This document shows positions 25,459-33,481 of a stretch of DNA of 64,000 nt, one piece after another. The DNA is taken from positions 1 through 64,000 of the forward strand of contig NZ_JWLL01000015.1 in the NCBI RefSeq assembly GCF_000814025.1. Direction: 5' to 3'. The number at the start of each line of letters is the position of its first letter. The stretch's first letter is position 1. The notes under the pieces were generated by a model. It did no database searches. It saw nothing but the letters and a program-made list of their open reading frames with translations, and was not told the DNA's origin. This DNA is from Tateyamaria sp. ANG-S1 (lineage in GTDB: Bacteria > Pseudomonadota > Alphaproteobacteria > Rhodobacterales > Rhodobacteraceae). A program made the position numbers and the translations under genes.

Positions 25459-27084
25459 ATGCCAGCACGAGACAAATGGTGGGATGATGTCGTTAAGTCC
25501 GACACTGCTCGCTACTATTCAACCGCCGCAAAAGCAAAATCTGACGATGGGGGAAAACCCCCAAGCGGCCAGCGAGGTACCTTCATTTGGGGTGATCGAG
25601 TTCGGGTTTTGCAAACAGATGGCGATGTTAAAAGAATTTCAGGTCGTGGAGGTACCAATTGGGTGAACAAACGCCATCTTGGCGGTGAGGCATTGCTTGA
25701 AGTCTACATCATCGACGTGGGCCAAGGCGACGGTCTACTAGTGGTGACTCCAGAAGGTCATCACGTGATGGTCGATGGGGGAAACATTCGCAAGAACCAA
25801 CAGGGCGGGAAGAACGCTGCTGACTTCGTAGATTGGAAGTTCGCCCGCGACTACGTGAATTTCAAAGATCGCGATAACGTCGAGAAAACGAAAATCCGCC
25901 TAGATGCAATGATTGCCAGCCACAACGATTTGGACCATTTCGGTGGACTTTGGGATCTGATCGACCAAGACGAAAAGAATCTGAAAGAACTGGATGCTGG
26001 TGGAGTGACGATAGAGACCGTTTACCATGCCGGACTGTCTTGGTGGTTTAATGGTCACACTGCCAGTGGCAAAACGAAGCGTTCGCTTGGAACGGTCAGC
26101 AACGGCAACTATACAAAGTTGTTGACAAATCGTTCGAGTGCATTGGCCGCGACTGCAAACTTGGCGAACCCTGATTTTGATACTTTGAATGGCTCATGGG
26201 GCAAATTTATTGCCGCAGCTACACAGTGCAAACGTAACTCTGGCGCGCCGAGCCGCATTGACCGTATCTCAGACAAGACAGGTAAATTTTTGCCTGGATT
26301 TGGACCAGGCGGCGACAGTGATTGTCAGATGCGCGTGCTTGGACCAATTGAATCCGACGTTAGCGGGCAGCCCGGACTAAAGCGGTTTCCGGATGGAACT
26401 TCAAAAAACACAAATGGTCATAGTATTGTGCTGCGTCTAGACTACGGCGACCGGCGTATTCTGTTGACCGGGGATCTCAATACTCATTCGCAAAATCACA
26501 TCATGGAGACGTTTGGGTCGAATTTTACAACCGAGTATCGATGCGACGTTGCCAAAGGCTGCCATCATGGCAGTCACGATGTTTCGTACAAGTTCCTCGA
26601 TGGGCTTCGTCCTCTTGTAACCGTAATTTCGTCCGGGGATGCTGAAACGCATGATCATCCGCGCCCGACAATTGTTGCAGCCAGCGCTTTGACAGGTAGG
26701 CGCTTACTAGAGGGCGACCATCTGGTCGCACCTATGGTCTATATGACCGAAGTGGCGCGCAGCGTCGGGATTACCAAAATCGGACAAATGAACGAGTATT
26801 CTGAGCCGCAGCCCAAATATGAGCGCAAGCGTCCGGTAGGCGCTAAAAAGGTTCACAATACCAAAGATGAAATGGCACACTACAGGCTGTTCTTGGGTTC
26901 TAGCCAGAGCTCATCATTCGACTGGCCGCGGTTGGACACGGTGAAGGCTGTGAGCGGAATTCGCTACGGTCTGATTAATGTTCGTACTGACGGCAAACGC
27001 ATCTTTACGGCGCAGTTGGAGGAAAGCGGCGGCGACTGGGCCTATCACGTTCTGAACGAACAACAGATCACTGACGCGCGATAA
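25459..27084 (+). CDS. SH3 plus metallo-beta-lactamase-fold hydrolase, ComEC-like, on a lower-GC insert
   Basis: A 541-residue soluble protein. Residues about 40-75 (GTFIWGDRVRVLQTDGDVKR and on) form an SH3-like module. From about 80 comes a stand-alone ComEC/Rec2-type metallo-hydrolase: EVYIIDVGQGDGLLVVTPEG, VMVDGG, then the metal site SHNDLDHFGG (His155, Asp157, Asp159, His160). LLTGDLN and CHHGSHD follow. There is no ComEC membrane domain and no signal peptide, so it acts in the cytoplasm. AGGGAGAG precedes the ATG at 25459. Codon use is plainly less GC-rich than the neighbours, indicating transfer. Stand-alone proteins of this type occur in defence-rich islands. Its substrate is unknown, perhaps a nucleic acid or nucleotide. 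Confidence 0.85.
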   Translation: MPARDKWWDDVVKSDTARYYSTAAKAKSDDGGKPPSGQRGTFIWGDRVRVLQTDGDVKRISGRGGTNWVNKRHLGGEALLEVYIIDVGQGDGLLVVTPEGHHVMVDGGNIRKNQQGGKNAADFVDWKFARDYVNFKDRDNVEKTKIRLDAMIASHNDLDHFGGLWDLIDQDEKNLKELDAGGVTIETVYHAGLSWWFNGHTASGKTKRSLGTVSNGNYTKLLTNRSSALAATANLANPDFDTLNGSWGKFIAAATQCKRNSGAPSRIDRISDKTGKFLPGFGPGGDSDCQMRVLGPIESDVSGQPGLKRFPDGTSKNTNGHSIVLRLDYGDRRILLTGDLNTHSQNHIMETFGSNFTTEYRCDVAKGCHHGSHDVSYKFLDGLRPLVTVISSGDAETHDHPRPTIVAASALTGRRLLEGDHLVAPMVYMTEVARSVGITKIGQMNEYSEPQPKYERKRPVGAKKVHNTKDEMAHYRLFLGSSQSSSFDWPRLDTVKAVSGIRYGLINVRTDGKRIFTAQLEESGGDWAYHVLNEQQITDAR

Positions 27085-27106
27085 GACGAAGAACGCGGCA
27101 ATGGCA

Positions 27107-27132
27107 AAAGAACCTTTAACGAGTGGTTCTTT
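27107..27132 (+). terminator. Hairpin after the metallo-hydrolase gene
   Basis: AAAGAACC pairs with GGTTCTTT around a ten-base loop, 23 bp after the stop. The T-run is short, so termination strength is uncertain. The remaining 217 bp to the permease gene hold no gene, only an insert-type repeat near 27200. Confidence 0.6.
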
Positions 27133-27349
27133 AGTCTTTGGGTGTGCCTCTGCGCCGCAGCGAATGGCCGGTAAGCGGGCTGTGACCGCAGCATCCAAAG
27201 GCCAAGCTCAAGGTCGGCTTTGGGCCGTATCGATAATGACTACTTTTACTCTAAAGCGCTAGAGAGCGAGCTCTTATCCAGTACTCCGGCCACAACAAAG
27301 TTAACACTCATGCAAATCGCATTTCCAGGCCCTCGCGATACAGCTTTTC

Positions 27350-28132
27350 CTAGCGCCGACGGTCTCCTTGGCGATCAAACAACAGGTGCAGCAGGGTGGT
27401 GACCAGCGCGCATGCGATAACTGGGGCAAGTACCAGACGCGGCTCGGTAAAAAGAAACACCCGGTACTCGTAGATCATTGCGCCCCATTCCGGTCGACCG
27501 GTATCGGCAGACAGGCCGATGAAGCCCAAAGACGCGACCAGTATGACGGCGCGGCCAGCATCCGCGCCTGCCAAAGCGCCGATCGCGGGCCATGCATTGG
27601 GCAGCATGTGGCGCCACAGCGCTGCAGGCAACGTGGTCCCCAAGGCCTCACTAGCGCGCCAGTAAGTCTCGCCGCGGATGCGGTCAAACAGCGCCGCGAT
27701 GGTGAGCGCATAGGGGGCCCAGGACGTCACAATGAGGGCCATCGCAACTGTCCAAACACCGGCGCCAAAGATAGCCGATAGAACCAGCGCTGTAACGAGT
27801 GTGGGCACGGCAAGAACCGTTTCTGCAAGCCAAGCGACTGCACCTCGTAAGGCGGGCGGCCCCAATGCAATAACCCCACCGGCGGTCACGCCAATGCCGA
27901 TGCCGCCAACAAGCACCATCGCGATAGCCGTCAGTGAGGGAACAATGCCTAGTACGACCCGAGTTGCGAGGTCGCGCCCCAAATGATCAGTGCCAAGCGG
28001 CGCACCGACAGATGGCTTTGCAAGCCTATTGGCGAGATCAATCGAGTGCGGGTCGTTCAAACCAGCTGTGAGAATCCAACTGCCTATCCCAACGACAATC
28101 ATCCCAATTAGGATAAGCGAGGGTTGTCTCAT
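27350..28132 (-). CDS. Peptide/nickel-type ABC permease (DppC-like), riboswitch operon
   Basis: A 260-residue inner-membrane permease of the DppC/NikC family. The N-terminus MRQPSLILIGMIVVGIGSWI is the first helix. The periplasmic turn GAPLGTDHLGRDLATRVVLG is the family signature. The cytoplasmic EAA-like loop is YWRASEALGTTLPAALWRHM. Its start overlaps the stop of the DppB-like gene. It is the last intact gene of the operon. The DppD/DppF ATPase genes that normally follow are not present; the lower-GC insert begins instead. It could be powered by ATPases encoded elsewhere, or be dead. Confidence 0.88.
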   Translation of the reverse strand: MRQPSLILIGMIVVGIGSWILTAGLNDPHSIDLANRLAKPSVGAPLGTDHLGRDLATRVVLGIVPSLTAIAMVLVGGIGIGVTAGGVIALGPPALRGAVAWLAETVLAVPTLVTALVLSAIFGAGVWTVAMALIVTSWAPYALTIAALFDRIRGETYWRASEALGTTLPAALWRHMLPNAWPAIGALAGADAGRAVILVASLGFIGLSADTGRPEWGAMIYEYRVFLFTEPRLVLAPVIACALVTTLLHLLFDRQGDRRR

Positions 28133-29055
28133 GCCAGTCTAGGATCCAGCGCATGGCGCAATGCGCGTCCGGCCTGCAACACAACAGCTACCCACAACGC
28201 CACAAGGGCAATGTAGGGCTGCAGGATGGCATAGTCGCGGTTGTTAACAGCTTGTACGACCCGTTCTGAGACGCCCGGCACGGCAAAGACGATCTCTGCG
28301 ACCGCAGTGCCTCCGACGATCCAGGCCAGCTCGGGCGCAAGCGCCGCGATCAGCGCCAGAGCGCCCGAAGCTCGCCCGTGATGCCAAAGAGCGCCGGTGG
28401 TCGAGCGACCCTTTGCAAGTGCAGTGCGGAAGTAGGGACTGGCTTTGACATCCATGAACCCCGCACGCGTGATCCGCGCCATTGAACCTATAGAGAACAC
28501 CGCCACCAAGAGCATTGGTAAGACAACGCGCTCAACCGGGCCGCCGCCAAAGACGTTGATCCAGCGCAATTGCACGCCAAGCACCCAAAGCAAGACGAGG
28601 CCCACGGCGAACGCAGGCAGAGCCTGGCCCGCCACGACCAGCGCACGGGAGCCAACATCTGCCCATCCATGCGGCCTCAATGCTGCCAAGAATCCGAGCC
28701 CATAGCCGCCTAAAACGGCCAATGCCATACCGCCGAATCCAATCGCGGCTGAATATGGCAGACGCGCCGCGAAATCCTCGGATACGGCGCGACCCGTCTC
28801 GAACGAAACACCCCAATCCAGGGTTAGAAAGCCCAAGAGCCAGCGCAGGAACTGACCGAGCAAGGAGCCATCAAGACCCCATTGTGTTCGATAGGCTGCA
28901 ACCGTCTCAGGCGAAGCCTGGACAGACAATTGGTCGAGAAAGATTGCGATCGGGTCGCCGGGCATCAGCCGCAAAAGTACGAAAGCGGCAGCCGTAACGG
29001 CCAACCAGGACAAGACCAGTCGACCGAGGGTTCGTGCTGCCACCTCTATTCGCAT
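28129..29055 (-). CDS. Peptide/nickel-type ABC permease (DppB-like), riboswitch operon
   Basis: A 308-residue permease with the DppB/NikB layout: a first helix (LGRLVLSWLAVTAAAFVLLR), then RLMPGDPIAIFLDQ, and a large periplasmic loop. Four or five further helices follow. The conserved loop SPYFRTALAKGRSTTGALWHH is the coupling helix that contacts an ATPase. It ends with ILQPYIALVALWVAVVLQAG. It starts 8 bp after the binding-protein stop and pairs with the DppC-like protein. Confidence 0.9.
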   Translation of the reverse strand: MRIEVAARTLGRLVLSWLAVTAAAFVLLRLMPGDPIAIFLDQLSVQASPETVAAYRTQWGLDGSLLGQFLRWLLGFLTLDWGVSFETGRAVSEDFAARLPYSAAIGFGGMALAVLGGYGLGFLAALRPHGWADVGSRALVVAGQALPAFAVGLVLLWVLGVQLRWINVFGGGPVERVVLPMLLVAVFSIGSMARITRAGFMDVKASPYFRTALAKGRSTTGALWHHGRASGALALIAALAPELAWIVGGTAVAEIVFAVPGVSERVVQAVNNRDYAILQPYIALVALWVAVVLQAGRALRHALDPRLA

Positions 29056-29063
29056 CCTGCGGG

Positions 29064-30551
29064 CTACTCAGCGACCACTAGATCAGGACGGATTACATAA
29101 TAGTCCGAGCCCCAAGGTTCGTAACCCGCCAGTGCAGGCGACAGACCCACATGCCATTCGGGCGTTACGAGAAAAGAGACCGGCGCTTCGGCTGCGATCA
29201 TCTCTTGGGCCCGAAGGGCCAGGTCGATGCGAGCTTGCGGATCACCCTCTGCGCGCAGCTCGGCGATCAAAGCATCATAGTCAGGGTTTGACCAACGGCT
29301 ATGGTTCCAGATCGCATCGGTTTCAAAGAAAAGCGACAGGAACAGACCCGGGTCCCCCGCTGGGGCCGTATGGGTTGCCCAAAGGAACATATCGAACTCG
29401 CCGCTGCCTGCGAGTTCGCTGGCGGTATCGGTCACCTGGGTGGTGACGCCGATGCCAATCTCAGCCAAGGCAGCACGGACAACCGGTTGAAAGGTCACAA
29501 GGTCGGGCCGCTGCGGATAAGCGTAGAGCACGAGCTCAAGCTCCACGCCATCCTTTGCGCGGACCCCATTTGCACTCACTGTCCAGCCCGCCTCATCAAG
29601 AAGCGCGGCGGCGACCGTAGGATCATAGGTTAATTCTTCCGTCGCAGCGAAGGGAAAGCTTTGTGCAAACGCGCCTGTTGCGGGAACGCCTGCCTGGGCA
29701 GCGGTAACCAAATCAGAGCGATTGATAGCCATGTCGATCGCCTGCCGCACCCGCGTATCTGACAAGGCAGGCGAGGTCGTATTCATCCACATCATGTATT
29801 GATAGCCTACGGGGAAAGAAACCGTTTCGCCCTCGACGGCCTCCAGCATTGGCAGCGACTCGACGGGAAGGTTGAAGGCCATGTCCAACTCGCCCGATGC
29901 AAAAGCCAGAGCCATCGACTGCCCATCAGCGATCCGGCGCAGTGTTACATTGGGACGGTTTTCTGCGTTCTCGTAGTGCGCATTGGGGACCATCTCGATC
30001 GAGCCACCTGGCTCAAACTCCGTCACTACAAATGGTCCCGTGAAGACAGGAATTTCGCCGTCCATCTTGTAGACTGGAAAGGCCCATTCCGCGAGGATCG
30101 AGGGCAGGATCGTGGTCGGTTGCTCCGTCGTTACGCTTAGCGTGTTTGCATCCAGAGCCGTGAACGTCAGTCGGCCCGCAGTAGCGCGAGCTGACGGGTT
30201 GCTCTCGCCGGTCCGGTTGAACCCCTCGGCGACAGCTTCCGCCGTGACCGGTGTGCCATCCGAGAAGAAACGGTCCGTCGCAAGATCAATGGTCCATGTC
30301 CCATCATCATTCAGAACTGCAAAGGCGGCGAGGTTCGGCACCACTTCGCCCTCGCGTGAAACGCGGAACAATTGCTCGCCGACTCCGTGGCTGACGACGG
30401 CCCAACCGTTTGAGCCCTCTGCTGGGTCGAGGCCGCTCGCCAGAAAGGTTTGGCCGATGGTGACATCTTGGGCCTTCAAGATCATTGGCGCCATCGTTGT
30501 GACTGCAATGGCTGCTACAGCAAGCAGTCGATTCGATCGGAAACGGATCAT
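29064..30551 (-). CDS. SBP_5 (peptide/nickel-type) substrate-binding protein, riboswitch operon
   Basis: A 495-residue periplasmic binding protein with a signal peptide (SNRLLAVAAIAVTTMAPMIL, cut near LKAQD). Family motifs include VVSHGVGEQLFRVSREGEVV, WTIDLATDRFFSDGTPVTAE and LSDTRVRQAIDMAINRSDLV. SBP_5 proteins bind peptides, nickel or metal chelates. Here the gene overlaps a DUF1636 gene behind a cobalamin riboswitch, so cobalt, a cobalt chelate or a corrinoid is the more likely ligand. That assignment is inference from regulation, not from binding residues. Confidence 0.88.
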   Translation of the reverse strand: MIRFRSNRLLAVAAIAVTTMAPMILKAQDVTIGQTFLASGLDPAEGSNGWAVVSHGVGEQLFRVSREGEVVPNLAAFAVLNDDGTWTIDLATDRFFSDGTPVTAEAVAEGFNRTGESNPSARATAGRLTFTALDANTLSVTTEQPTTILPSILAEWAFPVYKMDGEIPVFTGPFVVTEFEPGGSIEMVPNAHYENAENRPNVTLRRIADGQSMALAFASGELDMAFNLPVESLPMLEAVEGETVSFPVGYQYMMWMNTTSPALSDTRVRQAIDMAINRSDLVTAAQAGVPATGAFAQSFPFAATEELTYDPTVAAALLDEAGWTVSANGVRAKDGVELELVLYAYPQRPDLVTFQPVVRAALAEIGIGVTTQVTDTASELAGSGEFDMFLWATHTAPAGDPGLFLSLFFETDAIWNHSRWSNPDYDALIAELRAEGDPQARIDLALRAQEMIAAEAPVSFLVTPEWHVGLSPALAGYEPWGSDYYVIRPDLVVAE

Positions 30552-31003
30552 TGGACGTCGTCCTTTTGTGTGTGATGGGAAGGTCGAGGGATGATTGGCT
30601 CAATCAGCTCGCCATTGAAGTCGAGCGGTGGGATGCGGCCCAGAATGCCCGCTTGCAAAACATCGGGGCGAACATTGCGTGGCAATAAGCCGGTTGCTGA
30701 TTTTGCGTAAGCTGCAGCAACGGCAAGCACATCAGCTGCGCCGATCTCTGGATCAAGATCCCCGAAAAGATAGGTAAAGCGGGCTCTGCCCGAGAGCGCG
30801 ATTGTGCATGGGCGTTTGCATTGGCTCATGCAATTTACGCCGCGCAATTGGACGCCAAGCTGAGCGGCCTCGCTTTCGGAAAAGGCAGCTGCCACCCCCT
30901 GAGATAGCCGCTGCCCGCCTCGTTTTTCCAGATCAGCGTCGCGGGTCTCGCGCCCATCGCGACACCGCAAACAAACTGATAGCGTTAGATTTGCATCCCG
31001 CAT
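30548..31003 (-). CDS. DUF1636 metal-binding protein
   Basis: A 151-residue protein of the DUF1636 family, with a thioredoxin-like ferredoxin pattern. The Cys residues are SVCLRCRDG near the N-terminus and GVNCMSQCKRPCTIALSG in the middle. In other genomes the family sits in or near cobalamin and cobalt genes. The ATG at 31003 starts homologous sequence; the open frame upstream runs into the riboswitch and is not part of the protein. The stop overlaps the start of the binding-protein gene (ATGA). A role in cobalt handling is inferred. Confidence 0.82.
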   Translation of the reverse strand: MRDANLTLSVCLRCRDGRETRDADLEKRGGQRLSQGVAAAFSESEAAQLGVQLRGVNCMSQCKRPCTIALSGRARFTYLFGDLDPEIGAADVLAVAAAYAKSATGLLPRNVRPDVLQAGILGRIPPLDFNGELIEPIIPRPSHHTQKDDVQ

Positions 31004-31143
31004 GTATCCCACCCCGCTGAACAGCAGGGGAAGGTCGGGCCAGGCTGCCGAACGGTGCCTGAGATGCACAATGGAAATGTTGCCGTATAGGCGTCGTGCA
31101 TCGGTCCACTCCTCCCAGGTCACCCCGCCTGGTTGATCGAATT
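31004..31143 (-). pseudogene. Possible CobW C-terminal remnant between riboswitch and DUF1636 gene
   Basis: In frame with the DUF1636 gene and just upstream, the minus strand encodes FDQPGGVTWEEWTDARRLYG and, later, AAWPDLPLLFSGVGY. The first part resembles the start of the CobW/YjiA C-terminal domain, the last part its closing strand, with most of the domain absent. There is no start codon with a ribosome site. It may be the scar of a deletion that joined the riboswitch to the present operon. The resemblance is weak and from memory. Confidence 0.3.
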
Positions 31144-31147
31144 TGAT

Positions 31148-31318
31148 CAGCAGGCAGGTCTCCTGACTTGCGGATTGATGTTGGCACCAGCCTTCCCAAA
31201 CGCAATTGCGCTCAGTGGCCTCTATGGTGCCAGCGCTCCGCTTACAGTTGCGGGGGCAGTCAAGGACTTGGGCAAAGCGCCCGCACCTCATTCCCTCTTA
31301 GCGCCACCCAGAGGTGAC
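31148..31318 (-). promoter_or_regulatory. Cobalamin (B12) riboswitch
   Basis: On the minus strand the conserved elements occur in order. GGGAATGAGGTGCGGGCGC comes first, then the B12 box GACTGCCCCCGCAACTGTAA (31242-31261) and AGCGG. CCACTGAG, GGGAAGGCTGGTGCC and finally GTCAGGAGACCTGCC (31153-31167) follow. This is a full-length class I cobalamin aptamer. It lies about 145 bp upstream of the DUF1636 gene and should shut the operon down when adenosylcobalamin is plentiful. No terminator stem is obvious, so control of translation is possible. Confidence 0.95.
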
Positions 31319-31442
31319 GACCATGCTGACGAGTGGATGGAATGCGATCGCTTACCAATTGTCAATTAGGATGAAACAAGAGGACATGACAGATCAGGTT
31401 GTGCCTCAAGACATTCGTCAGCCCAGAGCAGGAGGGCGATGA

Positions 31443-31706
31443 GCTTGCCCCAATGTCATTCGGTTAGTTGAAAGCTGTGATGGAAGGGCGAAACTCGATC
31501 AGGTCGATGCGTTGTTCCTGTCCTGCACGAACCTTCGGACTCTTGACGCCATTCCAGTGATTGAAGCCGCGCAGGGCATTCCTGTCCTGTCCAGCAACCT
31601 TGTTCTGGCATGGCATATCGGGCAACTGGCCGGTGAACCGCTCGCACCCGGCCTGCCCTTCCGACTTACTACTCAGGCCGCCATTCCGGTCGGGTCATCC
31701 CGATAA
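31443..31706 (+). pseudogene. Remnant of an Asp/Glu racemase / maleate isomerase-family gene
   Basis: The plus frame contains VDALFLSCTNLRTLDAIPVI and GIPVLSSNLVLAWHIGQLAG, which match the C-terminal part of the Asp/Glu racemase superfamily (maleate isomerase/EutA-like). The Cys in SCTN is a catalytic residue. Everything upstream of about 31475 is lost; the frame is closed by TGA at 31440. Only about 60 residues of a ~240-residue protein remain. The 3' end overlaps the convergent haem peroxidase gene. Together with 31319-31442, which has no gene, this is decaying sequence. Confidence 0.65.
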
Positions 31707-33231
31707 AGGTATCACCCGCGCCACCATCGACATTCCGATCAACCACGTCACGCAGGGTCTGCGTGCGGTTGATCGCGCGCCAGCCGGGGCCGGAGAAGGT
31801 CGACCGCTTGAACACGTGCCGCGACAAAAGCGGATTGGTCAGTGCCTGGCTGAACGCATCTAGCGCCACGAACTTCAGCACAAGGTTTGGCAAGGGGCTG
31901 TTGGGCACGCGGTCCTCGCAGAAGAGCCCCACATGGAAATCCACGTCGCGCGGGCCGTCGTAAAAGTCGCGCAGCATCCCCGCCACATCCGGGTCGGACG
32001 AGATCGCCTCGAAGTTCACGGGGCGGCGTTGGCTCATGTAATCGCAATAGTCCGAGAACCCTGCCAGCGCGCAGTCGCGGTCCTGTTTGATCGAGGCCAC
32101 CTCGATATGCAGAAGCTGCTCTGCCGTGTTGCAGGGCCCCAGCTCAGCCGCTTGCGTGGCGCTGATCCCTTCGAAAGCCGACAATAGCCCGCCGTCGATC
32201 AGAAGCGCGTTGTTCATGAAGGTCGATGCGACCGGGCGCGCCTCAGCACCCCACTTGAGCGCGTCGGGGATCAGCGCGTGCCAACGGTAGAGCAGGCTGA
32301 ACTCGGTCGTGATCCAGTTGGGCTTGTTCCATGGCGCGTTCCACGCGACGGAGGGGTCGGCGCGCAGGCTAAAGGGCAAGGGCGAGATGTGGTTGATGTA
32401 GTCCTCGACCACGATATTGATGAACATCACGATCACGCTGTTGCGGGCCGTCTCGAACACGCGGTCATCGTCCCAATCGGGATGCTGCACCTCAATCTCA
32501 GCCGCGAGGCGGTTGTGTTCGCGCAGAAACAGCGTGTTGAGCATCGCCACTTGCGGAACGGAATTGGCCCGGTCGCCGCCAAAGGCAAAGAGGGTCGCGC
32601 GCTGCGTCTCGGTCGTTTTGCTGAGACCCAAAGGTGGGTCCAGTACCGCGAATTTCGGGTTCACCTTGTCGTTTTCATATAGAAACGGCGCGTACTCCTC
32701 ATCGTTGATCATCTGCGAGGCAAGGCGCCCCTTTTCACCCGCTTTTTCAGACCGGTGCCGCAGCGCGAGCGTCTGTTCCCGGTTCCGTCCGTAAAGCGGG
32801 CAAAGGTCAATCTCGTGGTTGGACGTGTTGCGCTTGAGACGGTGCGCCGGGTCTTCTCCGTCCGGCACCAGATCTTCGGACTCGGTGCGGATGAACCCAT
32901 CTGTCAGATACTGGGCAAAGGCCGGAAACAGGCAGGTCGACTTGGGGCACATGCGTTGAGTGCCATCCTTGCGTCGAAACAGATCGGCAAGTGCTTCGGG
33001 ATCCGGGGGATTGTCCCGTGGACTTGGCGGCAGGTGCCGCCCGCTCCACCGCCTGTCGGTCAGACCGCCCCACCAGACATAGTCCCGCTCGGTGCTGAGC
33101 GGGTGCGGCCGGGGTCGCGCGCGGTTCACAACACGATTGATCGCCCATCTGTTAACAAGGGTTGCTGCGGGTGGAATGGCTTCAATAACGGAAAAAAGGA
33201 CCCGTTGGACGGAATACGGAAGGACAGACAT
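31669..33231 (-). CDS. Cyclooxygenase-like (animal haem peroxidase superfamily) protein
   Basis: A 520-residue haem protein of the animal peroxidase/cyclooxygenase fold, in the prostaglandin-synthase-like bacterial group. NTSNHEIDLCPLYGRNREQT, FLREHNRLAAEIEVQHPDWD and NIVVEDYINHIS align with COX enzymes. EFSLLYRWHALIPD holds the counterparts of the catalytic Tyr (Tyr315) and proximal His (His318). The segment matching the distal His helix reads FAQYLTDGF, with Asp111 where COX has His. There is no signal peptide. ATG at 33231 was chosen; an upstream TTG at 33267 is possible. It may oxygenate fatty acids. The peroxidase half-reaction is doubtful without distal His, judging from an alignment by eye. 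Confidence 0.85.
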   Translation of the reverse strand: MSVLPYSVQRVLFSVIEAIPPAATLVNRWAINRVVNRARPRPHPLSTERDYVWWGGLTDRRWSGRHLPPSPRDNPPDPEALADLFRRKDGTQRMCPKSTCLFPAFAQYLTDGFIRTESEDLVPDGEDPAHRLKRNTSNHEIDLCPLYGRNREQTLALRHRSEKAGEKGRLASQMINDEEYAPFLYENDKVNPKFAVLDPPLGLSKTTETQRATLFAFGGDRANSVPQVAMLNTLFLREHNRLAAEIEVQHPDWDDDRVFETARNSVIVMFINIVVEDYINHISPLPFSLRADPSVAWNAPWNKPNWITTEFSLLYRWHALIPDALKWGAEARPVASTFMNNALLIDGGLLSAFEGISATQAAELGPCNTAEQLLHIEVASIKQDRDCALAGFSDYCDYMSQRRPVNFEAISSDPDVAGMLRDFYDGPRDVDFHVGLFCEDRVPNSPLPNLVLKFVALDAFSQALTNPLLSRHVFKRSTFSGPGWRAINRTQTLRDVVDRNVDGGAGDTFIGMTRPEWRPE

Positions 33232-33481
33232 AATGTGCTCAAACAATTGGCGGTAAGAATAAGCCAATCATCGCCGATGATTGTCAAAAATGCTAGAATA
33301 AGTTGAAAGCTGCACAGGCTTGCCCTTGGAAAACAAGGCATTTGACGTCACCAAGTGATATGCTGAAGCCGACTGTGCGCAGTTCACGAGACAATTCCTG
33401 TCATCATGATGTGTGATCGCGTGCATTATACAAACGACGTGCACCACGATTCGAAGGCGCCGCACAGATAGGAACGTTTCC

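Noticed and set aside
25218-25505. Minus-strand 95-codon frame in the insert's divergent gap
   Set aside because: It runs through the tandem repeat and the start of the hydrolase gene and has no recognisable features; treated as non-coding.
23590-27350. Attachment-site repeat of the tRNA-Gln 3' end
   Set aside because: I looked for a second copy of the T-arm/acceptor sequence (TCCTACCATCCCAGCCA) downstream and saw none, and no integrase gene is present, so an integrated element with intact ends cannot be claimed.
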